21,679 nucleotides of DNA, from positions 1 through 21,679 of the forward strand of contig CALBZE010000053.1 in NCBI GenBank assembly GCA_937889645.1, read 5' to 3'. Position 1 is the stretch's first letter, and the number at the start of each line of letters is the position of its first letter. Positions 16,123 to 21,679 of the stretch are shown in pieces. The notes beneath the pieces are model-generated. The model did no database searches and was not told where the DNA came from. It saw nothing but the letters and a program-made list of their open reading frames with translations. Position numbers and translations under genes: made by a program. The DNA is from an uncultured bacterium (GTDB taxonomy: Bacteria > Gemmatimonadota > Gemmatimonadetes > Longimicrobiales > RSA9).

Positions 16123-16875
16123 TTGGACCTCCTTCTCGTTCTTCGGGTCTTGACGCTGACCGGGTGGCTCGTCCTCGCGGTGGGCTCGCTCTACATTGTG
16201 CTAGCCCAGGGAACGCTCCTTCCGCAGCCGGTGCGAAGCACCTGGTTAATCGTGGCGGTGCGACATTCGGTCGTCGCCACCACGACGCTGGTAGTCGAGG
16301 CGGTCGCGTTCCTTTCGGTTTACGGCCCAGGGCCGCAGGCTGCGGCCCTGGGCATGCTGATCTACAATCCGGCGTACCTTCTGAACGCCGTAGTCAGCGC
16401 GGTCGTGCCGTTCATTGCGGTACGGTTTCTAACGAGACCACGGACATTTCGGCGGACGGGGCTGGCTGGGTCGATCGGGGCGGTCGCGATTGCACTCCTT
16501 GCCGTCCGGGCGGGCGCGGCGTCGGATTGGACCGTCCTGATGTCGTGGACGCAGGCGCTGTCGTTCCTTGAGATCGCCGGGTATCTGTTGCTCTGGGCGC
16601 TCGTCCTCCTGGGGCACCTCAAGCGAATCGATCCATACCTGCTGGGGATCTTCGCCATCACAGCTCTTTACACCCTACTACTGCCGGTTCAGGCCGAGTT
16701 CTTCGAGGTTGTCGGTAGGATCGACTCGACCCGTATCTGGCATCTGAACCAGTTCCTGCAACTTGTGGTGGTGGTGACCTCCCTGCTGGCGGTGCTGGCG
16801 CGCATCGGTCATCTCACGATCGATCCTTTGAAACGCGACATCTTCAAGGCTTTCCAGAATATGCGTTCGCCGTAA
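16123..16875 (+). CDS. Seven-transmembrane-helix membrane protein of unknown family
   Basis: A 250-residue, almost wholly hydrophobic protein. Likely helices lie at about 8-30, 47-67, 76-102, 112-130, 148-164, 172-190 and 206-228. Positive residues cluster in alternate loops (RPRTFRR, HLKR) and at the C-terminus (LKRDIFK). This fits seven helices with the N-terminus outside and the C-terminus in the cytoplasm. Notable motifs are YNPAYLLNAVVSAVVPF and STRIWHLNQFLQ, the latter before helix 7. There is no retinal-type lysine in helix 7, so it is not a rhodopsin. The start is TTG at 16123, four bases after GGGAGG; no ATG is in frame nearby. Codon use is less GC-rich than in neighbours (e.g. CTA, TTA). 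The histidine kinase starts 12 bp after its stop, suggesting it is the sensor or partner of that kinase. Confidence 0.8.
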   Translation: MDLLLVLRVLTLTGWLVLAVGSLYIVLAQGTLLPQPVRSTWLIVAVRHSVVATTTLVVEAVAFLSVYGPGPQAAALGMLIYNPAYLLNAVVSAVVPFIAVRFLTRPRTFRRTGLAGSIGAVAIALLAVRAGAASDWTVLMSWTQALSFLEIAGYLLLWALVLLGHLKRIDPYLLGIFAITALYTLLLPVQAEFFEVVGRIDSTRIWHLNQFLQLVVVVTSLLAVLARIGHLTIDPLKRDIFKAFQNMRSP

Positions 16876-16887
16876 GGGGGCCGATGT

Positions 16888-17742
16888 ATGATGACCACCG
16901 CACAAGAGGTGGGCTTGGCCGAAATTCAGCACCTCATGCTGATCAACGTGCTGCTGGTGCTGCTCATCGTCGGCTTCTCGGGTGGGATCGCGCTGGCGCT
17001 GGTACGGCGGAGCATGCGGGAGCGGGTCAAGGCGGAGCGGCTTGCGGCGATGGGGACGGCGACGGCGCGGATTCTCCACCAGGTGAAGAACCCCCTCCAG
17101 ACGATCCTCCTCCACGCGGAAATGCTGCAGGACGAGCGCATGGTCTCGAACGATGCGCTGCGCCGGGAGATCTGCGACGCGATCGTCGGCGAGGCGATGC
17201 GAATGACGGATCTGCTCGCGGGGCTGTCGGCGTATGCGGCCGGGGTGTCGCGTCGTCTCAAGCTAGAGCCGATGTCGCTGGACGGCCTGGTGCGTGACGT
17301 GGCGGAGTCGGTCGCGCGGGAGGGGGCCCGCGAGGGGGTCACGGTACGGATCGGCCCGATCGAGCCGGCGGTCGTCGAAGGCGATGCGTCGTTCCTGCGG
17401 GAGGCGATCGGGAACGTGGTCCGCAATGCTCGCGAGGCGCTGAAGGAACGGGCGGCGGAGGGCGAGCCGACGCTGCAGATCGCGCTTCGCCGGCGGGGCG
17501 GGGAAGTCATGGTCGAGGTGAGCGACAACGGGCCGGGGATCGAACCCGATCGGGTGGCGCAGGTCTTCGAGCCGTTCGCGACGACGAAGACGAAGGGGAT
17601 GGGGCTCGGTCTCCCGATTTGCCGCGAGATCCTGGAAGGGCACGGCGGCCGGGTCGAGCTGCGCTCGAAGCGGGGCGTGGGCACCACCGTCCAGATGATC
17701 CTGCCATTGGCGACGGGCGTCGTCGCGAACCAACCGGCATAG
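16888..17742 (+). CDS. Membrane-anchored histidine kinase without a sensor domain
   Basis: A 284-residue sensor-kinase core. A single hydrophobic helix (about 17-39) anchors it, with fewer than 20 residues outside. Then come the HisKA dimerisation helix with the phosphoacceptor H64 in RILHQVKNPLQ, the N box REAIGNVVRNAREAL (N176, N180), G1 DNGPGIE (213-219), FEPFATTKTKG, and G2 GMGLGLPICREILEGHGG. It resembles NtrB/AtoS-like small kinases (HxxxNPL type). No PAS, HAMP or periplasmic domain is present, so the signal must come from elsewhere. The 7-TM protein encoded 12 bp upstream is the obvious candidate. I chose the first of two adjacent ATGs (16888), with AAGGGGG 7 bases upstream. No response regulator is encoded in the window. 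Confidence 0.93.
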   Translation: MMTTAQEVGLAEIQHLMLINVLLVLLIVGFSGGIALALVRRSMRERVKAERLAAMGTATARILHQVKNPLQTILLHAEMLQDERMVSNDALRREICDAIVGEAMRMTDLLAGLSAYAAGVSRRLKLEPMSLDGLVRDVAESVAREGAREGVTVRIGPIEPAVVEGDASFLREAIGNVVRNAREALKERAAEGEPTLQIALRRRGGEVMVEVSDNGPGIEPDRVAQVFEPFATTKTKGMGLGLPICREILEGHGGRVELRSKRGVGTTVQMILPLATGVVANQPA

Positions 17743-17759
17743 AGTCTGCGAGACCGGAA

Positions 17760-17781
17760 CGCGGTCGGAGGGCCGACCGCG
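17760..17781 (+). terminator. Hairpin between histidine kinase and phosphofructokinase genes
   Basis: A perfect 9-bp stem (CGCGGTCGG / CCGACCGCG) with a 4-base loop, 17 bp after the kinase stop and about 30 bp before the pfk start. There is no T tract, so it may be a partial terminator or an mRNA stability element. Confidence 0.5.
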
Positions 17782-17812
17782 CGTCGCATCACAACATCCG
17801 ATCCGGTCCGCA

Positions 17813-18841
17813 ATGGCGAGTGCACCGCGAAGGCTGGGACTCCTGACCGGCGGTGGGGATTGCCCGGGATTGAACGCGGTGATCCGCGCGGCGGCGCATC
17901 GGTGCGCGCGGCTGGGCGTCGAGCTGATCGGGTACCGGAACGGTTGGGAGGGGGTGGTCGAAGGCTCGTCGGTCGTGCTGGACCGGGCCGCGGTCAAAGG
18001 GATCCTTCCTCTTGGCGGCACGATCCTGGGCACATCTCGGACGGACCCGTTGCTGGTGCCGGACGGCGTTGCGCGCATGCGGCGCACGCTGGAGGCGGAT
18101 GGCGTCGAGGGGCTGATCGTCGTCGGCGGCGACGGCACGCTGTCGGCCTCGCTGGAGCTGACCGAGCAGGGGTTCCGGCTGGTCGGCGTGCCGAAGACGA
18201 TCGACAACGACCTGGACGGCACGGACTTCACCTTCGGCTTCGACACGGCGGTCTCGATCGCGACGGAGGCGATCGACCGGCTGCACACGACGGCGGAGGC
18301 ACACAACCGGGTGATCGTGGTCGAGGTCATGGGCCGCCACACGGGGTGGATCGCCGCGTACGCGGGGATCGCCGGCGGCGCGGACGTGATCCTCGTCCCT
18401 GAGTACCCGTTCGACGTGGACGCGGTCTGCAACCGCGTGCGGGAGCGGCAGCGACGGGGCCGCACCTTCTCGATCGTCGTGATCGCCGAGGGCGCCCGGC
18501 CGGCGGGCGAGTCGCCCGAATCGGTCGAACGGCGCTCGCGCGTGCGCGCCGGCGAGATCAGCGATTGGCTCGCCCGGGAGATGGAGCGCTGCATCGACAC
18601 GGAGACCCGCACCGTCGTCCTCGGGCACATCCAGCGCGGCGGCTCGCCGACGGCGCACGACCGCGTCCTCGCGACCCGGTTCGGCGTCCACGCGGCAGAC
18701 CTGGCGATCGCCGGCGGGTGGGGCCGGATGGTCTCCCTGCGCGGCACCGAGATCGGCGACGTGCCGCTGTCGGCCGCCGTGCGCTCGCTCAAGCGACTCG
18801 ACCCGGCGATCTGGGACATCGCGAAGGTGTTCGCGCAATAG
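17813..18841 (+). CDS. pfkA: 6-phosphofructokinase (PfkA family)
   Basis: A 342-residue PFK-A-type enzyme phosphorylating fructose 6-phosphate in glycolysis. Features are the N-terminal phosphate-binding GLLTGGGDCPGLNAVIR, GGDGT at 105-109, PKTIDNDLDGTD (127-138) with catalytic D131, EVMGRHTGWIAA for substrate binding, and LGHIQRGGSPTAHDR. The phosphoryl-donor positions are mixed. Gly108 (E. coli position 104) points to ATP, while Lys128 (E. coli 124) is the residue of the PPi-type and the group III enzymes. The combination is found in ATP-dependent group III PFKs, so ATP is likelier, but PPi cannot be excluded. The ATG at 17813 has no clear Shine-Dalgarno. It follows the kinase gene by 70 bp and a hairpin. 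Confidence 0.94.
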   Translation: MASAPRRLGLLTGGGDCPGLNAVIRAAAHRCARLGVELIGYRNGWEGVVEGSSVVLDRAAVKGILPLGGTILGTSRTDPLLVPDGVARMRRTLEADGVEGLIVVGGDGTLSASLELTEQGFRLVGVPKTIDNDLDGTDFTFGFDTAVSIATEAIDRLHTTAEAHNRVIVVEVMGRHTGWIAAYAGIAGGADVILVPEYPFDVDAVCNRVRERQRRGRTFSIVVIAEGARPAGESPESVERRSRVRAGEISDWLAREMERCIDTETRTVVLGHIQRGGSPTAHDRVLATRFGVHAADLAIAGGWGRMVSLRGTEIGDVPLSAAVRSLKRLDPAIWDIAKVFAQ

Positions 18842-18862
18842 GGCCGGACGCCGCGGGGGCTC

Positions 18863-18927
18863 GAGGCCGATCGACCGCCGGTTGCACGAGCGGTTCACCC
18901 ACCGGTTGCACGAGAGGGATCGGCCTC
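18863..18927. repeat. Inverted repeat enclosing a tandem direct repeat, between convergent genes
   Basis: GAGGCCGATC (18863-18872) pairs perfectly with GATCGGCCTC (18918-18927). Inside the 45-base interval, CCGGTTGCACGAG occurs twice (18878-18890 and 18902-18914), 24 bp apart. It sits in the 116-bp spacer between the ends of pfkA and the MCE gene, a natural place for a bidirectional terminator, though there is no T tract. Confidence 0.6.
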
Positions 18928-18957
18928 CGTCCTGCCTTCGATCCAGGACCTCCGACC

Positions 18958-19902
18958 TCAGAACACCCACCGCCACGGCGCTCGTCGGGCCTCGGCGACG
19001 AGCGAGTCGACCTGCGCACGCACGGCCGCGAAGGCCTGGCGCAGAGCGGGGTCCGCCTGCCAGCGCGCGAGGAAGCCGTCGGACTCGGATTCCAGCATCG
19101 CCTCGAGCGCTTCGGCGTGGGCGCGGATCGTGTCGGCGCGCGCGGCGAGTCGGGCGATCGCCTCGGCGAGGTCGGGGTCGCGGACGCGGGCGAGGCGGGC
19201 GTCAACGCGCCTCCCGATCTCCTCGGCAGAGGCGCGGATCCTCGCGAGCGACGCGTGCAGGGTGCCGTCGCCGGCGAAGCGGCCGAGCGTGCCCTGGTCG
19301 AAGGCGACGGCGAGCTCGCCGAACTCGTCGCCCGCGGCGCCGAGCGCATCGACTGCCGCCTGGACGGTGTGCCAGCCGGCGCGTGCGCGTGCGTCGAGGC
19401 GTCGTCCGTCGGCGTCGAGCGATTCGATGGCGCGACGCACCGTATCCGTGCGTGCCTGGAGCTGCCGGAGTGCGACGGGTCGGCGCGCGACGAGCGTGTC
19501 GCCCGGGGCGAGCGGCGGCGAGGCGACGGAGCCCGGCATCAACTGCACGACGGGTCGGCTCAGCAGGCCGCGGGTCGCGATGGTGAGCTCGCTGTCGCGG
19601 CGGAGGAGCCTCGCGTAGGCGGAGCGGACGCGCAGCGTCGCCGCGAACCGGTCCTGCCCGGCGGACCCGGGTCGGAGCATTTCGACGCGGGTCACGCTGC
19701 CCGCCGGCCGCCCGGCGATCCAAACCGGCGTGCCCGCTTCGAGCGCGTGGGCCTCGGGGAATACGCCGACGAGGGTGAAGCCGTCGGCGAACGCGTCGCG
19801 GATGTCGTCGAGGAGGATGATGAGGGCCCCGAGCCCGGCGAGGCCGAGGATGATCAGCGCGCCCGTGACGCCGCGACGGCCCTGGCGTCGCCTGGTGACC
19901 AT
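18958..19902 (-). CDS. MCE/MlaD-domain lipid-transport protein
   Basis: A 314-residue MCE-domain protein, the substrate-binding component of Mla/Mce-type ABC lipid transporters, anchored in the inner membrane and facing the periplasm. It has a basic N-terminus (VTRRRQGRRG), one transmembrane helix (about 13-32) and an MCE domain (about 40-120: FTLVGVFPEAHALEAGTPVWIAGRPAGSVTRVE...TRGLLSRPVVQLMPG). A long Ala/Arg-rich helical or coiled-coil tail (about 145-300) ends in RAPWRWVF. The tail is of the kind that assembles into tubes in Mce proteins. The ATG at 19902 has no visible Shine-Dalgarno. No MlaE permease or MlaF ATPase gene is adjacent, so it is an orphan here. It starts back to back with mqnA. 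Confidence 0.88.
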   Translation of the reverse strand: MVTRRRQGRRGVTGALIILGLAGLGALIILLDDIRDAFADGFTLVGVFPEAHALEAGTPVWIAGRPAGSVTRVEMLRPGSAGQDRFAATLRVRSAYARLLRRDSELTIATRGLLSRPVVQLMPGSVASPPLAPGDTLVARRPVALRQLQARTDTVRRAIESLDADGRRLDARARAGWHTVQAAVDALGAAGDEFGELAVAFDQGTLGRFAGDGTLHASLARIRASAEEIGRRVDARLARVRDPDLAEAIARLAARADTIRAHAEALEAMLESESDGFLARWQADPALRQAFAAVRAQVDSLVAEARRAPWRWVF

Positions 19903-19945
19903 GCTAATTTACCGCGCCCGTCGACGCTGACGCAGGGACGTGAAG
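19903..19945. promoter_or_regulatory. Very short divergent spacer between the MCE gene and mqnA
   Basis: Only 43 bp separate the two start codons. An AT-rich CTAATTTA (19904-19911) could serve as a -10 element in either direction. AGGG at 19934-19937 is the mqnA Shine-Dalgarno. The promoters must overlap each other or the coding regions. Confidence 0.35.
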
Positions 19946-20764
19946 ATGTTGAGGATCGGACACATAGATTACAGCAACTGCATCCCGGTCCACGCGCTGC
20001 TCCTGGACGGCGGCGCGCCGCCGTGGATCGAACTGCGCCGCGGCGTGCCGTCGGCGCTGAACGCGGAACTCCGGGCCGGGACGATCCACGTGTCCCCGTC
20101 CTCGAGCATCGAGTACGCGCGGAACGCCGACCGCTACCGGCTGATCCCGGGCTTCGCGATCGGCGCGCGCAACGGGGTCCACAGCGTCCTGCTCGAGACG
20201 AGCCGCCCGATCGAGGAGCTGGACGGCGCCGAGGTCGCGGTCCCGACCGCGTCCGCGACCTCCGTGGTCCTGGTGCGCGCGCTCCTCGAGATCCGGCACG
20301 GCCTGCGCCCGCGGTACCGCGAGTACGTGCAGACCGACGACGCCGACCCGATCGGCAGCGGTGCGGCCGCCGCGCTCTGGATCGGCGACATCGCGATGCG
20401 TCGCACGGGGCGCACCACGCACGCGCTCCTCGACCTGGGGACGCTCTTCACCGAGTGGACCGGGCTCCCGTTCGTCTTCGCGCTGTGGCAGACCTCGGCC
20501 GGCCCGGAGCGAGACGAGGAGCTGCTCGCGCTCGTGGAGGTGCTCACGGCGTCGCGCCGCTATTTCGACGACAACGCGGAAACGCTGGCCGAGCGGTACG
20601 GCCCCGGGCTCGGTCTCGACCCGGCGTGGCTGCTCCGCTACTGGCGCTCGCTCGAGTACGGGTTGGACGAGGAGATGCAGCGCGGTCTGCTCCATTTCTA
20701 CGAATTGGCCGTGGCGCTCGGCGAGGCGCCGGCGGTGCCGCCGTTGCGATGGGTCACGCGTTGA
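19946..20764 (+). CDS. mqnA: Chorismate dehydratase MqnA (menaquinone biosynthesis, futalosine route)
   Basis: A 272-residue MqnA/periplasmic-binding-protein-fold enzyme that dehydrates chorismate to 3-[(1-carboxyvinyl)oxy]benzoate, first step of the futalosine pathway to menaquinone. Hallmarks are the N-terminus MLRIGHIDYSNCIPVHA, the ELRAGTIHVSPSSSIEYARN segment, IPGFAIGARNGVHSVLLETS, the ligand-loop PTASATSVVLVRALL, AALWIGDIAM, and the late LGTLFTEWTGLPFVFALW. The ATG at 19946 fits the family start and has AGGG 8 bases upstream; a GTG two codons earlier is less well placed. MqnD is the main look-alike, but the GLPFVFALW and SSSIEYARN motifs favour MqnA. There are no other mqn genes in the window. 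Cytoplasmic. Confidence 0.9.
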   Translation: MLRIGHIDYSNCIPVHALLLDGGAPPWIELRRGVPSALNAELRAGTIHVSPSSSIEYARNADRYRLIPGFAIGARNGVHSVLLETSRPIEELDGAEVAVPTASATSVVLVRALLEIRHGLRPRYREYVQTDDADPIGSGAAAALWIGDIAMRRTGRTTHALLDLGTLFTEWTGLPFVFALWQTSAGPERDEELLALVEVLTASRRYFDDNAETLAERYGPGLGLDPAWLLRYWRSLEYGLDEEMQRGLLHFYELAVALGEAPAVPPLRWVTR

Positions 20765-20780
20765 AATCGCTGTCATCCCG

Positions 20781-21050
20781 CCGAACGCGCGGTCACCAGC
20801 CGGCCTCGCGGTGACCCGCTGACCTCGGGATCACCGGCGTACCTCGGGATCACCGGCTGACCTCGGGATCGCCGGCCGACTTCAGCATGGCCAGCTGACC
20901 CCACGATCACAGAGCGACCTCGGTACGGCCGGCTGACCCCGGTATGGCCGGCTGATCTCCGTATGGCCGACTGACCTCGGTACGACCGGCTGATCACGGT
21001 ACGGCCGGCTGACCCCGCGATCACAGAGGGACCTCGCGCTCACCGGCCGA
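20781..21050. repeat. Degenerate 19-bp tandem repeat array (about 14 units)
   Basis: Fourteen consecutive 19-bp units, consensus close to CTGACCTCGGGATCACCGG, in perfect register (20781, 20800, 20819, ... 21028). Units 20819, 20838 and 20857 are nearly identical; the outer ones are diverged. A larger period is visible: unit 20895 (CTGACCCCACGATCACAGA) and unit 21009 (CTGACCCCGCGATCACAGA) differ by one base and lie six units (114 bp) apart. The array begins right after mqnA and runs through the stop codon of the hypothetical gene on the minus strand. There are no spacers, so it is not CRISPR. Function unknown. Confidence 0.9.
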
Positions 21051-21543
21051 CCTCGCCGTCCTTCCCGGCGGGCCGGTCCTCGTCGAGTTCGTGACCTCCG
21101 ACCGGGGGCCCGCCCTCGCCCTCGAACTCCGGCGTCGGCTCGGCCGCGCCGAGCAGCGGCCTATCGCCCATGGTTCCACCAATCTTCGTGCCGGCGACGG
21201 TCTCCACGTCCGGGAAGTGGCGGAGCGCTTCGTCGACCTCTTCGACGAGGCCGAAGGCGTCACCCTTGTAGTGCTCGTAACCGGAGCGAATGATCCCCAC
21301 CACGTCATCCCACGGCGCGGGCGGACCCATGCCTTCCCAACTCTCACGGAGATAGTGCTCGACCTCGTGAAACGGCCGGTCTGCGAACCGGCCGCGGGAG
21401 TCGAAGCCGTGCCGGAACGCCGCTTCTACCTGTTCCCCGTCCAGCTCGCGCGCCTCCAACCACTTCCGCTGGAAGTCGGGATCCTCGATCTCCTGGTACC
21501 GGAGCCGGCGCCCGCGCCGCTTGCCCTTGTCGTCGCCCGGCAT
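21040..21543 (-). CDS. Hypothetical acidic/charged protein, 167 residues
   Basis: The N-terminus is strongly basic (MPGDDKGKRRGRRLRYQ). A central helical module follows (VEAAFRHGFDSRGRFADRPFHEVEHYLRESWEGM, then WDDVVGIIRSGYEHYKG). Its aromatic/Tyr-Trp spacing reminds me of a short repeat found in bacterial stress-associated proteins of unknown function; that is memory, not proof. The C-terminus is Gly/Pro/Glu-rich and disordered (PTPEFEGEGGPPVGG, EDRPAGKDGEVGR). There is no signal peptide or membrane helix. The ATG at 21543 has AGGAGGT 8 bases upstream, which decides against the in-frame ATG at 21594. The last codons and the TGA stop fall inside the 19-bp repeat array. Function unknown. Confidence 0.7.
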   Translation of the reverse strand: MPGDDKGKRRGRRLRYQEIEDPDFQRKWLEARELDGEQVEAAFRHGFDSRGRFADRPFHEVEHYLRESWEGMGPPAPWDDVVGIIRSGYEHYKGDAFGLVEEVDEALRHFPDVETVAGTKIGGTMGDRPLLGAAEPTPEFEGEGGPPVGGHELDEDRPAGKDGEVGR

Positions 21544-21587
21544 CGCGGGGGACCTCCTGAAGGGGGTGGATGCGTCCGGGCGATTGG

Positions 21588-21679
21588 GTTGCAAGGGGCG
21601 CGCCGGTGGCGCACGGGGGGCGGCCGGCGGCTGCGCCGCCGGCGGGGAGCGGCGCCGCTGGCGCGGCGCGGGGGGCGGC
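21588..21679. repeat. Extremely GC-rich palindromic right edge
   Basis: Almost only G and C. It contains a 9-bp stem GCCGGCGGC / GCCGCCGGC with a TGC loop (21623-21643), the perfect palindrome AGCGGCGCCGCT (21648-21659), and repeated GGGGGGCGGC blocks (near 21615 and 21670). It lies upstream of the hypothetical gene and runs off the window, so it may be part of a larger intergenic repeat. Confidence 0.6.

Noticed and set aside
16123..16875. Microbial rhodopsin as identity of the 7-TM protein.
   Set aside because: The last helix lacks the retinal-binding lysine and no rhodopsin motif is seen.
18565..20814. A 749-codon plus-strand frame overlapping pfkA, the MCE gene and mqnA.
   Set aside because: Low-complexity Arg/Ala/Gly translation typical of high-GC shadow frames; three well-supported genes occupy the same DNA in other frames.
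20773..21024. Minus-strand frame through the 19-bp array encoding a 19-residue repeat protein (SRPYRGRSV-like units).
   Set aside because: Any 19-bp tandem repeat without stop codons yields a 19-residue repeat in every frame. There is no ribosome-binding site and the units have drifted without regard to codon positions.
20781..21050. Possible CRISPR array.
   Set aside because: Units are directly adjacent with no unique spacers, units are degenerate, and no cas genes are near.

Overview
This is a high-GC bacterial chromosome segment with dense genes on both strands, short spacers and several GTG/TTG starts. It is mostly housekeeping: ssb, recF, a DciA-type helicase loader, gyrB, rho, a phosphofructokinase and the menaquinone (futalosine) enzyme MqnA. 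A Gemmatimonadota-like organism would fit the GC content, the recF-dciA-gyrB order without dnaA/dnaN, the futalosine route, and the strong -35/-10 promoters in otherwise GC-rich spacers. That assignment is my inference from memory, not a proof. I see no rRNA, tRNA, CRISPR array, transposase or phage gene.

Layout. 50-1807: ssb (-) diverges from an AI-2E-type membrane transporter (+). 1824-3595 (-): a diadenylate cyclase (DAC-domain) gene is followed by a class IV, D-alanine-type aminotransferase. 3722-7308 (+): a double-length M16 peptidase, then an enoyl-CoA hydratase with its own promoter. 7345-10994 (+): recF, DUF721/DciA and gyrB, a replication and topology cluster. 11059-13191: a secreted alpha/beta hydrolase whose nucleophile serine is replaced by alanine (+) converges on a manganese catalase (-). 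13423-13878: an unknown gene (+). 14005-15255 (-): rho, with a clear promoter, a long leader and an intrinsic terminator. 15694-18841 (+): a small unknown protein with a polyproline tail, a 7-TM membrane protein, a membrane histidine kinase with no sensor domain, and phosphofructokinase. 18958-19902 (-): a stand-alone MCE/MlaD protein, back to back with mqnA (19946-20764, +). 20781-21050: a degenerate 19-bp tandem repeat array that runs into the stop codon of a hypothetical gene (21040-21543, -). The last ~90 bases are extremely GC-rich and palindromic.

Three places look most interesting. The first is the two-gene 7-TM protein plus sensorless kinase, preceded by the polyproline protein, which could be a split transmembrane sensor. 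The second is the c-di-AMP synthase, which has an extra N-terminal domain as in archaeal DacZ-type enzymes and is coupled to an aminotransferase gene. The third is the 19-bp repeat array. The remaining genes are ordinary members of known families, with some residue-level oddities noted in their entries.
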